In this document: in pieces, positions 26,639 to 38,739 of the stretch
Position numbering within the stretch: the stretch's first letter is position 1
Layout: each line of letters begins with the position of its first letter
From: Actinomucor elegans
Taxonomy: Eukaryota > Mucoromycota > Mucoromycetes > Mucorales > Mucoraceae
Assembly (NCBI GenBank): GCA_026027325.1
Contig: JAMSLZ010000009.1
Coordinates: 806,001-870,000, forward strand
Length of the DNA: 64,000 nucleotides
Direction of reading: 5' to 3'
Position numbers and translations under genes: made by a program
The notes under the pieces: model-generated
The model's input: only the letters and a program-made list of their open reading frames with translations
Databases searched by the model: none
Told to the model about the DNA's origin: nothing

Positions 26639-27954
26639 ATGTTCTCGTTATAAAAAAAAAAAGGAAAAAAGCAATCGGAGAATCATGTATTTTTTTTTTC
26701 ATTTCATAATGATTCACCCATGTCGTAAGGACCAATGAACCGCCTTCTTGATGTTTCATACAAGAAAAAAAAGAAGATCAATGCACGCCAAGCAACGTTT
26801 TTCATGTCATACTCGAAAAAACACGAGAATATATAGTATTATTGCAAATGTGCATTGACCTCTCTCTTTAATTGAACAGGCAACACAGACCAATTACACA
26901 ATATATGTTGTGCATGTTAAATCGGAGTCGCAAAAATGCATAAGGATTGGTTGATCAAATGGATCGGAAACACAGCAAACTGAATCTTCTTCAAGGCGTG
27001 AATCAAAAAGGAAGTAAGGTTTCTATCTTTCACTCTCTCGCTCATTAACAGTAGTACGAGATGTACGCGTCATGTTTGCTCATCGATTTATAAATATAAA
27101 TGTTGTGCTGCAATCAAATAAAGAATTAACATAAACACCGATATTGCATCTAAGCATGGAGTAATAAACTGGTGTAGCATTTAATCGAGATCTATATAGA
27201 TTTTGATTGACTGAAATAAATGCAATTGACAGTTGACTATAGACAAATAAAATGTGTTTATTTTTCCTTAATTAAATAAAGTTCTGGTCGATATTCTGAG
27301 TATGAATGCCTATTTAAAAAAAATGCGATATTGAACTAGGATCTATTCATCTTAAGTTTTAATCATATGAAATAAGTATAATTAGCAATTATTTAACAAC
27401 AACAACAACAACAAAAAAAAGACGTGGTACCTTTCCTTCAATAAAACAAAAGCTTTAATAAATACTTCAGCCCATTCTAAGTGCTGGATACACTATTGTG
27501 TCAAGACCCATAAAGCCATCAATTGATCATTAGATCGGGCGCATGTGAACTGCTTGCATTTTACAGTCAATCACTAATAAAATACAATATATATGTACCC
27601 ATATTACTTTAACTAAACAACAGCTTTACACCATAGAAAAAAAAAACTAAAAGAAATAGAGAGATTTTTTTTGTTTATATTTCAAAAGAATCGTAAACCT
27701 AAATTTGACAAGGCATGACGATGGCTTCCATTGAGCTTGGTTTCTTCAATTTTTTTAAGCCCACAAGCTTCTATGGCGAAACTTTACATATATAAACTCA
27801 ATTCTGGTGCAAAGACTAGTCATGAATAAAAGAATTACTCAATGCGTTAAAAGTGTTATTTGTTAGCATAGAAGCAATTTTATTAAAATTAATTTACAAT
27901 GTAAGAACTGACGAGTGTAGGGTATTTGTTGTAGTGAGTAGTAATATTCAGGAT
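26639..27954. other. Intergenic
   Basis: 1.3 kb between two minus-strand genes, AT-rich, with an AAC microsatellite at about 27395-27411. It contains the upstream region of the universal stress protein gene. No gene recognised. Confidence 0.6.
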
Positions 27955-29868
27955 TTATTTCCTGAACCAAACATCAACCTCGGGATCTTCATCGTCAGGA
28001 TCAACACCAAGGATGTGAAGCCCTTTTTTGATTGAGCCATCTTCGCCAGCAAAACTGAAACCATTAAATATAGTTTGATCCAAAGCCGGTATTACTTGAG
28101 GTTTAATAGTTTTAGTTTTCATCGCCGTTGCCGTATTAGTAGTAGCAGGGATAATGCGAATGGAATCAGCGGCCTTTTCTTGCAGTTGATTTTGAATTTC
28201 AAGGCGAAAAGGGCATTGCATCTGCTTTTTGTATACCATATCCCAGTTCACAGTATCAAAGAAAGGATGAGCCTTGACTTGAGATGCGCCGCTTCGATAT
28301 CCTAATCTCTTAGCAGGATGACGATGGAGCAACTGATAAACAAAATCCTTTGCTTCTTTAGAAATACAGCCCCCGGCTGGGAACTTGATGGGGCCATACA
28401 TGATCTGTCGAATCAACTCGACCTCATTGACAGAATGAAAAGGAGGAGATCCAGTCAAAAGCTCAAACATCAAAATACCAAGACTCCACCAATCAACAAG
28501 CTTTCCATAAGGCCTTTGTAATACCATTTCAGGTGCCATATACTCTTGCGTTACATTGTTAGATACACCGTAAATTGCGTCGTCTTGGTCAGTCTCCAAC
28601 TGCTGACACAATCCAAAATGAGTCAAGGCAAGATGTCCATGCGCATCCAAAAGAATATTTTCGAGTTTGAGGTTGCAATAAACCATGTTGCGTGAATGGA
28701 TATGGTCTAGAGCACAAACGATTTCTGCTGCAATGAATTGGCACCATGTCTCGTTCAAACATCGCTCATGCTCGAAAAAATCAAACAGCTCACCACCAGC
28801 AAAATAATCTGTTACCAAAAAGAGATGACGGGTAGTTTGAAAGCTATATTTGAGGTCAGCAATAAAAGGACAGCTGGCAAGAGATTGGACCAACACATTG
28901 CGTTCATGAAAGACGGTGCCTACGAGGCTTTCAGAAACCAAACGATGTTTAGGCAGAACCTTGATCGCAAAAGTACGGCCAGAATCACGTTTTACAACCT
29001 CGTAAACTTTTGCTATAGAACCTTGATTGATCAGACGGACCATTCGAAAGTGTTCTGGCTTGGGATAGAGCTGGAAAATAGGAGATATTAGATGCTTCTG
29101 GGGATGGATAGTTGAACATCAACATACCTTTCTAGTATTGCTATAAGTGACTTGAAGGCGTACATCGCCAGTTACTTCTTGATCATCGTGAGGACGATGG
29201 CCGACAAGAGGAAAGACGAGCTCTACAGTCTTTTGATGAATCAAGTGAGGCACAATACTTGACATACCCAAGAAGCGATGTTCACCGTTAGGTAACTTGT
29301 CACCGCGATCGTAAACGAACAAAGAGATTTTTTGGTTTCCGCTGTTTACGTTACTATCATGATTGGATTTAGTCTGCTATTCTTTTATTCAATAGGTAAT
29401 ATATATCACTTACAATTTGACAGGATGCATCCATTTGGGTGAACTTGCTCTCATCATCACTTCGAAAGCTTTAAAAGCGCCACTATCAACGTTTGCCTGG
29501 GGAGCCCAAGTTATTCTTGGCAAGATATCCTCATCTGCAGGGTCTAATGTGGATGTCATGTTTCCCTCATAGTGTACAATACAGTACGTATCGGATTTAT
29601 CAGCATCAGTAATGGTTAAATTACGGGCTTCAACTATGTTAAGCTCCAGTTGGCCTGTTGGTATCCGAGTAGGAGACAAGGACGGGATTGAAGTGGCATT
29701 CCCAGAGCAATTGACATTTTTATATAAAGCTTGAGATAGCGAAGCAATCGCTGAGATACGAGCTTGACGAAGCTTCTCACCCAACTGGCCCATGTTCACC
29801 GAAGTCATCACGGGAGAAGAAGCGTACATACCAATATTTGTAATAAGAGGATCTTTGAAATCAGTCAT
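27955..29868 (-). CDS. C2-AGC protein kinase homologue, predicted pseudokinase
   Basis: Three main exons give about 590 residues. The N-terminal third is a C2-like domain (GQLELNIVEARNLTITDADK, KISLFVYDRGDKLP, GDVRLQVTYS). Next is an AGC kinase fold that resembles the Ypk1/Gad8/SGK group: FAIKVLPKHRL with the ATP-contact Lys, HERNVLVQSL with the alpha-C Glu, YFAGGELFDFF, APEMVLQRPYGKLVDWWSLG. Catalytic residues are changed: the HRD/YRD loop reads YCNLKLEN (Arg to Cys, Asp to Asn), DFG reads THFG (Asp to His), the glycine loop is degraded (NQGSIAKV), and the T-loop TFCGT motif is gone (NNVTQEYMAPE). The C-terminal hydrophobic motif FNGFSF is kept. Prediction: catalytically dead, with a scaffold or regulatory role possibly tied to TORC2-type signalling (inference). 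The frame is intact, so it does not look like a decaying gene. Confidence 0.88.
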
Positions 29869-31548
29869 TTTTGTAAGTTATATACAAGGTGAATATGAAG
29901 ATAATACTGATATCCATGTTGTAGCGTGTATATATATATGTTTCTTGATATTTTTAAAATACCGTCTATCTAGAGTTCCACTTCTTTTGGGGGAAACTGA
30001 AGCATAGACCAGTTGATTCAAGATTGGCCTTTAATAACTAGGCATACATGAAATAAATGGCCAAGAGAAGCTTAATTATCAATCGAATTTTACTTTCATG
30101 TAACAGTCTGTAAACCAATTAGAAATCAAACCTCCTGAAGGGGGGCGCTGTGAATCCACAATGTAAGTTTCAGCACACTGTCTGAACGGTGGCCATTCTC
30201 TACAGCACTGTGCTGCTACTACCTACCAACTAGAACATAATATGTGTGTAACCCAAAACGTTGCATGATTGAGAAATAATGCGCTCCCACCTCTAAAGAA
30301 AGTTCACTATGATATGATCTAGTATATGATTGGATATTGGGGTGGATTCTGAACAGGAAGAAGATCTGTGCTATCTTACGAGAATTGAATTGAGTCTATA
30401 ATAAAGACAATTTTTTTTTCGTTTCTAATGTTGAGCAGTAAGAGTATTTTGACGTAATTCTATTAAATATGTCTATTCGTTGAGGATGTTTGAGTTTCGA
30501 GAGAAAGACAATAATAGACTAGCATAGCTTTTTAGATGCATTTATGATATTACATAGGCTTACTATGTATTCATATATTATATAGCCTCGTATAATATCA
30601 TGAGAGAATAGATAACTGCATAGATTAAGCTAACAGTCTGTTTTTTAAGGTTTTTTTCATGATAGGTGATAAAAAAAAACATACGGCTGTAAATGCAGCT
30701 CATTGTAACCAGTATTAGATGATCCTTCATAATATTTATTAACTGAATGACGCAATAAAGGGTTGCTTCATAGGCTGATTAAGTACTGTTAGATTGTTAT
30801 CTTTCAAATAAGATAATGACACAATTGTTGGATATTATTTTTTTTTAAAAAAAAAATTAGATCACTGGCAAAATATGGGACTTTGGGGTTGTTTAGCTTT
30901 GTTTCAAAACATATGGGATGTTTCTGTTAAACCTTGAAGATCTGATTGTAGTTTTCAGCAAATTGGAGGTCAACAGTTGGCTCTCGATTTACGAAAGCCT
31001 AAGCTTCCTATCAAATGCCACTGAAACATCCCATTAATATCATCAAACCAAAAGACAAAAAGGTTGAAAGCTAACGTGTAGCACTATAGTCAATGGAAAT
31101 TAACAAATTCACTCAAGTAATACTGTATTTAAGGAAATAGCACTTTCATCAGATGCAGTGACTCATTCAGAACATGGACTACTCATGCCCCATTCAACTG
31201 AAATCTGCCGAGATGGCGCGCGTTGAATAGTATGTCATGCCAATGTTCAAAGCTCAAATACGCATTTCGAAATTTAGAACTAAATATATATATATATATC
31301 ATAGCTAACTGTAAAAGTGAGTGAAGGGAATTTGGGGTCGTACGGTGAATAGACCCATAATGAAGAAAAAAAGGCGGAGCGATTGATGTGAGCGAAGGAT
31401 TATATGACTAACTGTTTATTTGACTTAATGCTTGGGATAATGTTGGTCCAGTTGAAATAATCAAAAGCTATATATCTCGTCAGTAACACTACCATTTAGT
31501 ATGCCTAAACAGATATATATATATATATGTCCGGAGCCGCATGGGTCT
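29869..31548. other. Intergenic with one repeat copy
   Basis: 1.7 kb. Contains AT microsatellites (about 31286-31300 and 31512-31529), an A/T homopolymer palindrome near 30837-30856, and a repeat-family copy at 31139-31215. No gene recognised. Confidence 0.55.
31139..31215 (-). repeat. Interspersed repeat family, copy 4
   Basis: Minus-strand words: CATCTCGGCAGATTTCAG, AATGGGGCATGAGTAGTC, ATGTTCTGAATGAGTCAC, TGCATCTGATGAAA. The 3' half closely matches the copies at 59053 and 63845. Confidence 0.5.
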
Positions 31549-32719
31549 TTACGGTCTATCTAGTAGTGATATAATCTACAGACAGTACTCAATACATGAT
31601 TTGACCTAAAAAAGCTGATCATCCTTACCTCTGGTATAGTATACCTATCTTTTACAGACCAAGTAAGAGTATTCATAATAAGAGCTTGGTAGCTGTCTGG
31701 AATTTGTTCTTCTACCAGCACTTCTTCCAATGGTTTTCTTATGATAAACATGGCTTCTTCTTCATCTGAATCAGAGAACTCTATAGATTCATCGTCTGAA
31801 TCGCTTGAAAAGAACGACAGCTTGTTAGCGTCTGGATACTCAGCCATCTCCTGGGAATCGAATTAAGTGATTTGATAATACATGTTTTATCTCACTCTAT
31901 TACCTCTAGCTGGACTCTAGCAGAAGGCTTCCCCAGTCTAAACACGATTCTACCCATTTGTTCGATATCACTTTCACCAGCAAAGATGGGATACCCAATC
32001 AAAAGCTGCAAAAAGATAACACTCATGGACCAAACATCTGTTGATGGAGCATACTTTTTGGATCCAAACAAATGCTCGGGTGCTTTATATAATCTATAGT
32101 ATATGAATACACTAGTTAATGCCTTTTCTACTGCTTACAAGTCCTCTTTTACTACCTTGTGCCAATCTCTTCCACTACATGTCTATCATTGTGCGTGGAT
32201 GACGCATCGGAATATGAATGTGCGCAACCAAAATCGCAAATGTACATACAGCCAGACGTATCATCAATGAGAATATTACTCGGACTGATATCGCAGTGTA
32301 TAATGTCATGCTGATGCATGTATAATAAGCCTTTTGACACTTGTTTCAAAAAATCTTGGGCAATATCGGGCATCTTTTTGTTGTTGTCTATAAAAGACTG
32401 GATAGTCTGATTGTAAAAAGGAAAGATCAAGTGATAGCACGTTACAGTTTCTTGATTATCCAAGAGACAAACGATCTACAAGTAAATTGGATCGCAAGGT
32501 AAGTGCTGTTATCTTGAACTTGTTTCTTTCGGTGGCGTTGTTTACATGGTTCTCGGTAGATTTTTCTCTGGTAGTAATGTCTAACTTCCTGAGCGCCCAT
32601 AATTCTCTTTCAAAGTGCTTATAAACAAGCATTCCATGAGATTTGGAATACGTTTTATACGCGACGCAAGAGCCTTGGCCAATGACTTTTTTTTCGACAG
32701 CTGCAAATGTTCCTGACAT
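31549..32719 (-). CDS. Small CDK-like (CMGC) protein kinase with HCD catalytic loop
   Basis: Spliced from about five exons. It starts MSGTFAAVEKKVIGQGSCVA (glycine loop), with LVYKHFERELWALRKLD (Lys and Glu), the catalytic loop IIHCDISPSNILID, CDFGCAHSYSD, YKAPEHLFGSKKYAPSTDVW and SVIFLQLLIGYPIFAGESD, then an acidic Ser/Asp/Glu-rich insert before the last helices. The Arg of HRD is Cys, but the catalytic Asp, Asn and DFG Asp are kept, so activity is plausible and activation-loop control atypical. The protein ends IISLLDRP after an intron of about 53 bp, with TAA at 31549-31551. The Met at 32717-32719 was chosen because the kinase begins there; an upstream in-frame Met would add about 31 hydrophobic residues. 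The nearest group is CDK/CAK-like kinases; no specific orthologue can be named. Confidence 0.78.
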
Positions 32720-33346
32720 GGCGTTTTGACCGACAAAAAAAAAGAGTCGAGTTTTGAGGAAAAGAAAGAGGAGAGATGAATTATATAAGGCAAAGCCAAC
32801 AAGCCATGTCATGCACTAGAAAATGTTCTCCACTTTCATTGGGTGTTAATGTTTGAATAAAAGTCCGCTGTTCAGAGTGGTTAGTAAGAATTTGATACCA
32901 GAAAACCGCTTGTGTGCGTGACATATGCTAACAAAAGTGAAGAATTTAGTCATTTCCTATTTCCTTCGATTGAAAGATATACCTTTGTAGAAGACTTTTT
33001 TTAAAAAAAAAATCCTATCATAATTCGCCTACATATGAAAACAAAGGACGAGCAAAACTCATTGTTTTACTCCATAATACATTAAACTCGTCATCATTAA
33101 AAGCATGTCTAAAAAATTGTTGCTTTTTTCTATTCAAAATTTCTGAAATTGATTTCTTTAACTGGTCCATTCCTCGATTGAATCCATTTTAGAGTTGAAT
33201 TTGATCATATATAGACTCTATGCTCATAACAGACTACTATTCCTACTCGAGCAACTATTCAGTTGCAGTGCTCCGAGTGTACAATATCGGTAATGAGCCG
33301 CAAATACATGCATTTCATATAAACTAGTAGATGTGTTATCAATAGG

Positions 33347-33412
33347 TCTCTCGACCGATCTTGATTTAATGTCATATCTATTAAGTAGTGAAACTTCAGA
33401 ATAAGGGACTGA
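33347..33412 (+). repeat. Interspersed repeat family, copy 5
   Basis: Best plus-strand 5' half: GGTCTCTCGACCGATCTTG, then ATTTAATGTCATATCTATT, AAGTAGTG and TTCAGAATAAG. The first word is shared almost exactly with the copy at 48400. Confidence 0.65.
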
Positions 33413-34114
33413 ATTTTTTTTTAGAGTTATTGCTGAACCAAAGTCCAATCAATATACCATTCTGGTCAATGATTAGCTGTAAATAATATGGCAATCTATA
33501 CATGCTAGATTGACATACACCATATAATTAAGTAGACTATTATAGGAACGTAACCATGCAAGTTATTCATGAAATCAACACTTGCAAATAAGCTGCTATT
33601 CTTATTTAAAAAGTAGGCTCGAGTAAGCCCTTGATATAAACACATATTTCAATTACTATTACCTTGCATGATGAATAATATAGAAAAGTTCCTTGTCAGT
33701 AGGATAATACTAATAGAGAGCTTTCTGGGCGTATCACCCAATAGAATCAGCTTGTATCAGTAATGTTACTGCTGCTGGATTATAAATTGAATTTATTAGA
33801 TTGAATCGGAAGTTACGCCAGATGAACCAAAGCATCATCTGGCTGACTTGGCTGTATTTGAATGAATCATCTCTTTCCTTAGGTAATCTGTTTCAACTTG
33901 TATAATAAACTTGTTTGTTTCTTATAATCACAACCGAAGCTTGATGGGGTTTTCTAGAATACAATATAGTTTGAAATTTTCCCAATACAAAGAGCACTTT
34001 GTTTGTTAGTCACAAAGGACATTTTGTTTGTTACTCCAAGCTACTTATGCTTTGAGGACGATTCGAGGACAAACAACCAAAAAGCTTATTTGATTCATAT
34101 AGGATGCTTAACCG

Positions 34115-34125
34115 TATATAAAAAG
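34115..34125 (+). promoter_or_regulatory. TATA box of chitin deacetylase
   Basis: TATATAAAAAG about 65 bp upstream of the chitin deacetylase ATG. Confidence 0.55.
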
Positions 34126-34186
34126 CTGCATTTCTTATCATTTTCGAAGCAGTTTTACATCGACTAATTTCTTCGGTTCATTCATC

Positions 34187-35368
34187 ATGATCATTAACTC
34201 TGCTCTTTCCAAAGCTTTCTTCTTGGCTCTATTATCTGGCGTAGTCCGTGCTCAAGTCGATTATGACGAGATCAAGACACCTCAAAACCAAGAATGGCTA
34301 CACAATATTGACTTATCCTCGGTTCCCAACACACCTATTCGAGCTGTAGGCTCTGGTATTTGCCCCGAATCCGCCTGTGATGGCGCAGATAATGACAGAT
34401 GTTTCGAGAGCTGTGGTAATGCGCCTTCACCCGAAGATATTTACGGCTGTATACAAGACCATCAATGGGCCTTGACTTTTGACGATGGACCCAGTAATTA
34501 TACGTCTGAACTACTCGACATCCTTGACAAAGAAAACGTCAAAGCTACTTTTTGTGTCATGGGTTCACATGTGGAGCAATATCCCGACATTTTGAAGCGC
34601 GCCTACGAAGCTGGCCATCAAATTGCTTCGCATACCTATTCGCATCCTCACTTGATGAGCTTGACCAACGAAGAAATTATTTATGAAGTCAAGGCAACCG
34701 AAGAAGCCATTGAAAAGGCTATTGGCATCAAGCCACACTACATCCGCCCTCCTTTCGGTGAAGCTGATGAACGTGTCAAGCGTTTGTTGCAGACTATGGG
34801 TTACAAGGTCTTGTTGTGGAATGTTGATCCTACTGACTACGATGTATACATGCACCGTAACGCTTCCAAGGTGATCCAAGGTACCTTTAAAATGGCTGTT
34901 CAAGGTAACGATACTGGTCTTAATCTACATGAGGATCCTGGATTCATTAGTTTGCAACATGGTAAGTGAATAACGATTACTGTGCTCGGTCATTACATAA
35001 ATACTGATGACTTTACGTGTTTAGACTTGTATAAGCAATCGGTTGATGAAGTACCCAAGATCATCAAGAGTTTGAAAGACAAAGGTTATAATTTCCTTAC
35101 TGCTGCTGCCTGTAATAACGATGACAAACCTCATACAATCCTCAACAAGGAAGCTCCTGTCGCAGAAGCTTCTGTAGGTGCTGCTGCCGTCCCTGACACC
35201 AATGAAGTGCTTCCATTAAGCACCCAGTTCCCGGCCACTCCTTCCGGTACCAAGGCCAAATCTGCTGCCAAAAAGGCTGGCGCTTCTTCTGCTGCTCCCA
35301 AGACAGCCTATTCAAACTATGCCCTGTCTTTTGTTAGCTTGGCAGCTTTTATTGCTACCTTTCTTTAA
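34187..35368 (+). CDS. Chitin deacetylase (CE4/NodB), probably GPI-anchored
   Basis: Removes acetyl groups from chitin to give chitosan, the main wall polymer of these moulds; acts at the cell surface. Seen: a signal peptide at the start (MIINSALSKAFFLALLSGVV), the NodB domain with TFDDGPSNYTSELLDILD (catalytic and metal Asp), SHTYSHPHLMSL (metal-binding His pair), RPPFGEADERV and LLWNVDPTDYD. One intron at about 34964-35024 joins FISLQH to DLYKQSVDEVP. The tail is A/S/K/T-rich and ends in a hydrophobic segment (SFVSLAAFIATFL), as expected for a GPI attachment signal. All five NodB motif regions are recognisable. It converges with the mannoprotein gene at 35945. Confidence 0.95.
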
Positions 35369-35944
35369 TCCTATTTTTTTCTATTTATTACTAGATACAT
35401 AAAATAATAAACTAGACTACGTTTTAATAAAAAAGAGTAAATGCTCGTGCGTTTTCCTATTAATAATATACTTAGTACTTCTATGTTTAGGTCCAAAACT
35501 ATATTTTTTTTTGTAGCTTTTTTTGGATTGATCTATTGTAATAATAATCAGATTATTTGCCTATTTTCCACCTCATGTATTGAACTGGTTCGATTAAGTT
35601 CGTTCATCGCGTGCTACAAAGCGTAATATATCACCCATATAAGGTCTTTAATAACTAAATTGTAACAAATAATCGTGATATGGTGCACTAAACTGCACTT
35701 GATCATCAGTACTATTGTAAAGTTTTAGGACGATTCTGAAATTTCTGCATGCTGTTCATTTAATATATGTTGATCTCATGTGAATATATAATGTTTCTCA
35801 GTGTAAAAATGAAATTTGAATATTAGATAATAGTGAGTTCATTTAAATAGTATATAAAATAGAGAGCATGAGAATTATTATAGTTTTTAATTAGTAGGTA
35901 TTATTAATGATATTATTACAATAGAGAATAGAATGCAACTCAAG
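35369..35944. other. Intergenic between convergent surface genes
   Basis: 576 bp of AT-rich 3' flank shared by the chitin deacetylase (+) and the mannoprotein-like gene (-). Nothing further recognised. Confidence 0.6.
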
Positions 35945-36238
35945 CTAAGCCAAGACAGCAGCCGATACCACGAGAAGGCCTATAACCAAAGATGCGGGCT
36001 TGTTGAGACTAGCGGCATTGTCGACAGATTGCTCTGAAACGGTCTGGTCAGAAGAAGAGGCAGCAGGAGAGTTATTAGGCTTGTTGGGAACAACGGCATT
36101 GGGAGTAGTGATGGAGCTGGAACTAGGAACAACAGAAGAAGAGGGTGGATTTGTAGTGGCCAAAGTGGTAGGAGTAGTAGAGGCTATGAGGGAAGTAGAC
36201 GTGATGGTAGTATCAGCAGCAGTTGTACTAGCTGCACC

Positions 36239-36272
<34 letters not shown>

Positions 36273-36865
36273 ATTGCACCAGAACCAGTTCCGTCATTAG
36301 GTCCGCTATAATCTCCAGGGATGATATGGGCACAACCTTTTTCAGAGATACCACGATTACATGTTCTATCATCATTCTATATAGAAATTGTCAGTCATCA
36401 ATATAGTAAATAGCATAGGGAATATTAAAGACTTACACAGCAACGCATACAATATGTATTGGAAACAGGTTCAATCAAATTGACATAGTATTTCCAGCCA
36501 GCGCAAGAAGAACCCATTGGGGCTCTAATATCCATTTGTCCTCCTTCATCAGTAGCAACCAAATTGGCTTTGGTATAATCCATTTGGCCAGTGACTTGTA
36601 CATAAGCATCAGTCTTGACATAATGAGCAGATTTGATGAAGCCATCGGGAAGTTTTTCAGCACCCTTGGCGAGAGGTGTATTGCCTAAACAAAAGACATT
36701 GGCGTTCCATTCTGTATTGGAGATAATGCGATCAGTTGAATCAGAAGGAGGTAAGAAGACACAAAAGTCTGTAGCATCTACTACTTGAGCAATTTGTCCC
36801 TTGGCGCTAACTGCAGCGGCCAACAAACTAACGGTAGCAATAATAGATGTAAAACGAACGAGCAT
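35945..36865 (-). CDS. MP88-like secreted mannoprotein, probably GPI-anchored
   Basis: Signal peptide from MLVRFTSIIATVSLLAAAVS, then a conserved cysteine-containing domain: VVDATDFCVFLPPSDSTDRI, EWNANVFCLGNTPLAKG, DGFIKSAHYVKTDAYVQVTG, SSCAGWKYYVNLIEPVSNTY, CMRCCNDDRTCNRG and GCAHIIPGDYSG, joined over an intron near 36377-36435. This pattern resembles the fungal MP88/macrophage-activating-glycoprotein family (recalled from memory, not searched). A Ser/Thr-rich stalk follows, with about eleven Thr in a row encoded by a GTA/ACT-type microsatellite at 36237-36273, then a hydrophobic C-terminus (SLVIGLLVVSAAVLA) typical of GPI proteins. The ATG at 36863-36865 is the first in frame; further upstream there is only TTG. 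Likely a wall or surface glycoprotein of unknown activity. Confidence 0.8.
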
Positions 36866-36938
36866 GGTTTTTTTTAACAACAATTAAACGAAAGGAAAGT
36901 GAACTAATGAAACCAAAAAAAGACAAAGAAAACTGCTT

Positions 36939-36946
36939 GCTTTATA
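36939..36946 (-). promoter_or_regulatory. TATA box of the mannoprotein gene
   Basis: TATAAAGC on the minus strand about 75 bp upstream of the ATG. Confidence 0.4.
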
Positions 36947-37367
36947 TGTAATTATTGGTTCTGCTGGTGTTACTTTTCGCTACATGTTACACGTAAACTA
37001 TCAATGGGTAAATTTTACTTTTGTGTGATTCTGTCTAGCATAGACTTTGTGTGCTTGTTAAATGAGGTATTGTTAAAATTATTTTATAATTATACTGAAT
37101 GGAATTGAATGAAACTATATTATCATAGTAAACGAACCTAACACGTCAAATGCCCTGAACGTAGTTGTATTTTATGTTTAAAAGTGGGTTATTTTTCCTT
37201 TTATCGAACTTAATTGTATTTATAGAATAAATCCCAATTCTTTAACTCCGGCAAATTGCTCTGGCTGTTATCATCCCAAAGTCTTAGAAACGTGCTCTAT
37301 CACAATATAGTATTTTTAACAGGTATTATCTTTTTTTTAAAATGGAGATTTGTTTTCGCATATGCCA

Positions 37368-37370
<3 letters not shown>

Positions 37371-37402
<32 letters not shown>
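37371..37402. repeat. Poly(A) tract of 32
   Basis: 32 consecutive A in intergenic DNA, not tied to a recognisable retroelement body. Confidence 0.9.
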
Positions 37403-37404
<2 letters not shown>

Positions 37405-38314
37405 GAAACAAAATGAAAGATATCAGGACACTGAACTCTTGTTAAAACAGAAACAGACTAGTGAATGGAAAATGGTGCTAGTAGGATAGATAGTTCAATT
37501 TACTTATGGCATCATTGAATAACAGCGTCGATCATTATCCTACGGCTGCTTTTCCACCAAACTCAAGAGAAAACAAAAAGTTTTTCATTAACGAACATTA
37601 TACGTTGACAAATACCAATCAATTACTTAACACAAGAAAACAATTGGTATATATATATGAAGGCTTTGGAGATGCAGTAATTCATTTTGAATAATGACTA
37701 CTGAACAGATGCGTCATTTGATTGAGATTGTCCGAAAGATCTATATTGCTTTATATGCAATTAAGATGAGACATATATTATTTAAACTGCTAGTCGCTAA
37801 TAACATAATATACTTGTGGTAATTCAGTTAAATGAAGAGATCCACCAGGAGCTGTGACTTTTTTTGAACATGAATTAATAATTAGATGCAACATCAGGCT
37901 GGATCAATCGAGTGATCCATAGATCATTAGACCTAGCTGTTCAAAAATTTCATACAATTTAATAGCAATCACTAGATACAACATGCTCATAGTACATTAA
38001 CTAGATAAAATCCCATTACATTCAATTGTTCTTTTGAACATTAACAAATTTGAGAGATCCAATTTCGAGCAAAATTTATTGAATTACTTGTTCTCCGACC
38101 ATAAATCCCACTGTTGCTTTCAAACTTAAGCTTCTCATTGGCTGGTTGTGATTCAATAAATTTTTGGTCTCTGGCTGGAGACCCTTATTTTGGGGCTGTA
38201 CTTTAAACCGACATTTGAATAGTGAAAATCAACAAGTTCAGAGAAACTCTAGTAATAACTGGTTAACAGTAATTTAAATAGGTCTTACATGTAGGTAATG
38301 CGAATTCTTCTCTT

Positions 38315-38385
38315 GTTTGATCTTTATTTAATGTTATATCTATTTAGCAGTCCTTAATCCACTTAACTCACTGCATCTATTGAAA
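38315..38385 (+). repeat. Interspersed repeat family, copy 6
   Basis: Words in order: TGATCTTTATTTAATG, TTATATCTATTTAGCAGT, then AACTCACTGCATCTATTGAAA. A partial 5' half (CGATCGACCTTGGTCAAATG) follows about 100 bp later at 38480-38535. Confidence 0.5.
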
Positions 38386-38739
38386 CCTTTATTAAGCTTT
38401 TAGTCCGGTAAATATGCTTTAATTGTTGGTGATCAGAAAAGGACACATATGCTTCAAATTGAAGTATTCTAACCTCTAAATTTCTCGATCGACCTTGGTC
38501 AAATGTTGAAACTGAATATTAATTGACTTTTAGTACAATTTAATTCATTTATTAGCAAGTCGTACGCGAATGGACGAAAATGAATCGAATATACTTTTTT
38601 TATGGAGGCAAGCTCATGTTTATTAGGTGATGAATAAATCAAGCCACAATGATTGTTTTTGGTTTTTTTTTAAAAAAAATTTCTCTATGTAAAAGGGTTT
38701 GTTTTATATGAATATGAATGGGGTTGATCAACAAGGTTA

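Larger units (their letters stand above)
32720..34186. other. Divergent intergenic region
   Basis: 1.5 kb between the CDK-like kinase (-) and chitin deacetylase (+) starts, so it carries both promoters. Holds a repeat-family copy at 33347-33412 and a TATA box for the deacetylase. No gene recognised. Confidence 0.6.
36866..38739. other. Intergenic, AT-rich, with repeats
   Basis: 1.9 kb with the mannoprotein promoter, a 32-A run (37371-37402), a short 62-codon ORF at 37506 that I cannot support, one clear repeat-family copy at 38315-38385 and a partial one near 38480-38535. Confidence 0.55.

Noticed and set aside
36000..36311. Plus-strand Val/Glu-rich ORF of about 100 codons
   Set aside because: It is the complement of the Ser/Thr stalk of the mannoprotein gene and its microsatellite.
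37506..37694. 62-codon ATG ORF (MASLNNSVDHYPTAAF...)
   Set aside because: No motif, no TATA box, next to a poly-A run in gene-poor DNA. Compatible with chance.
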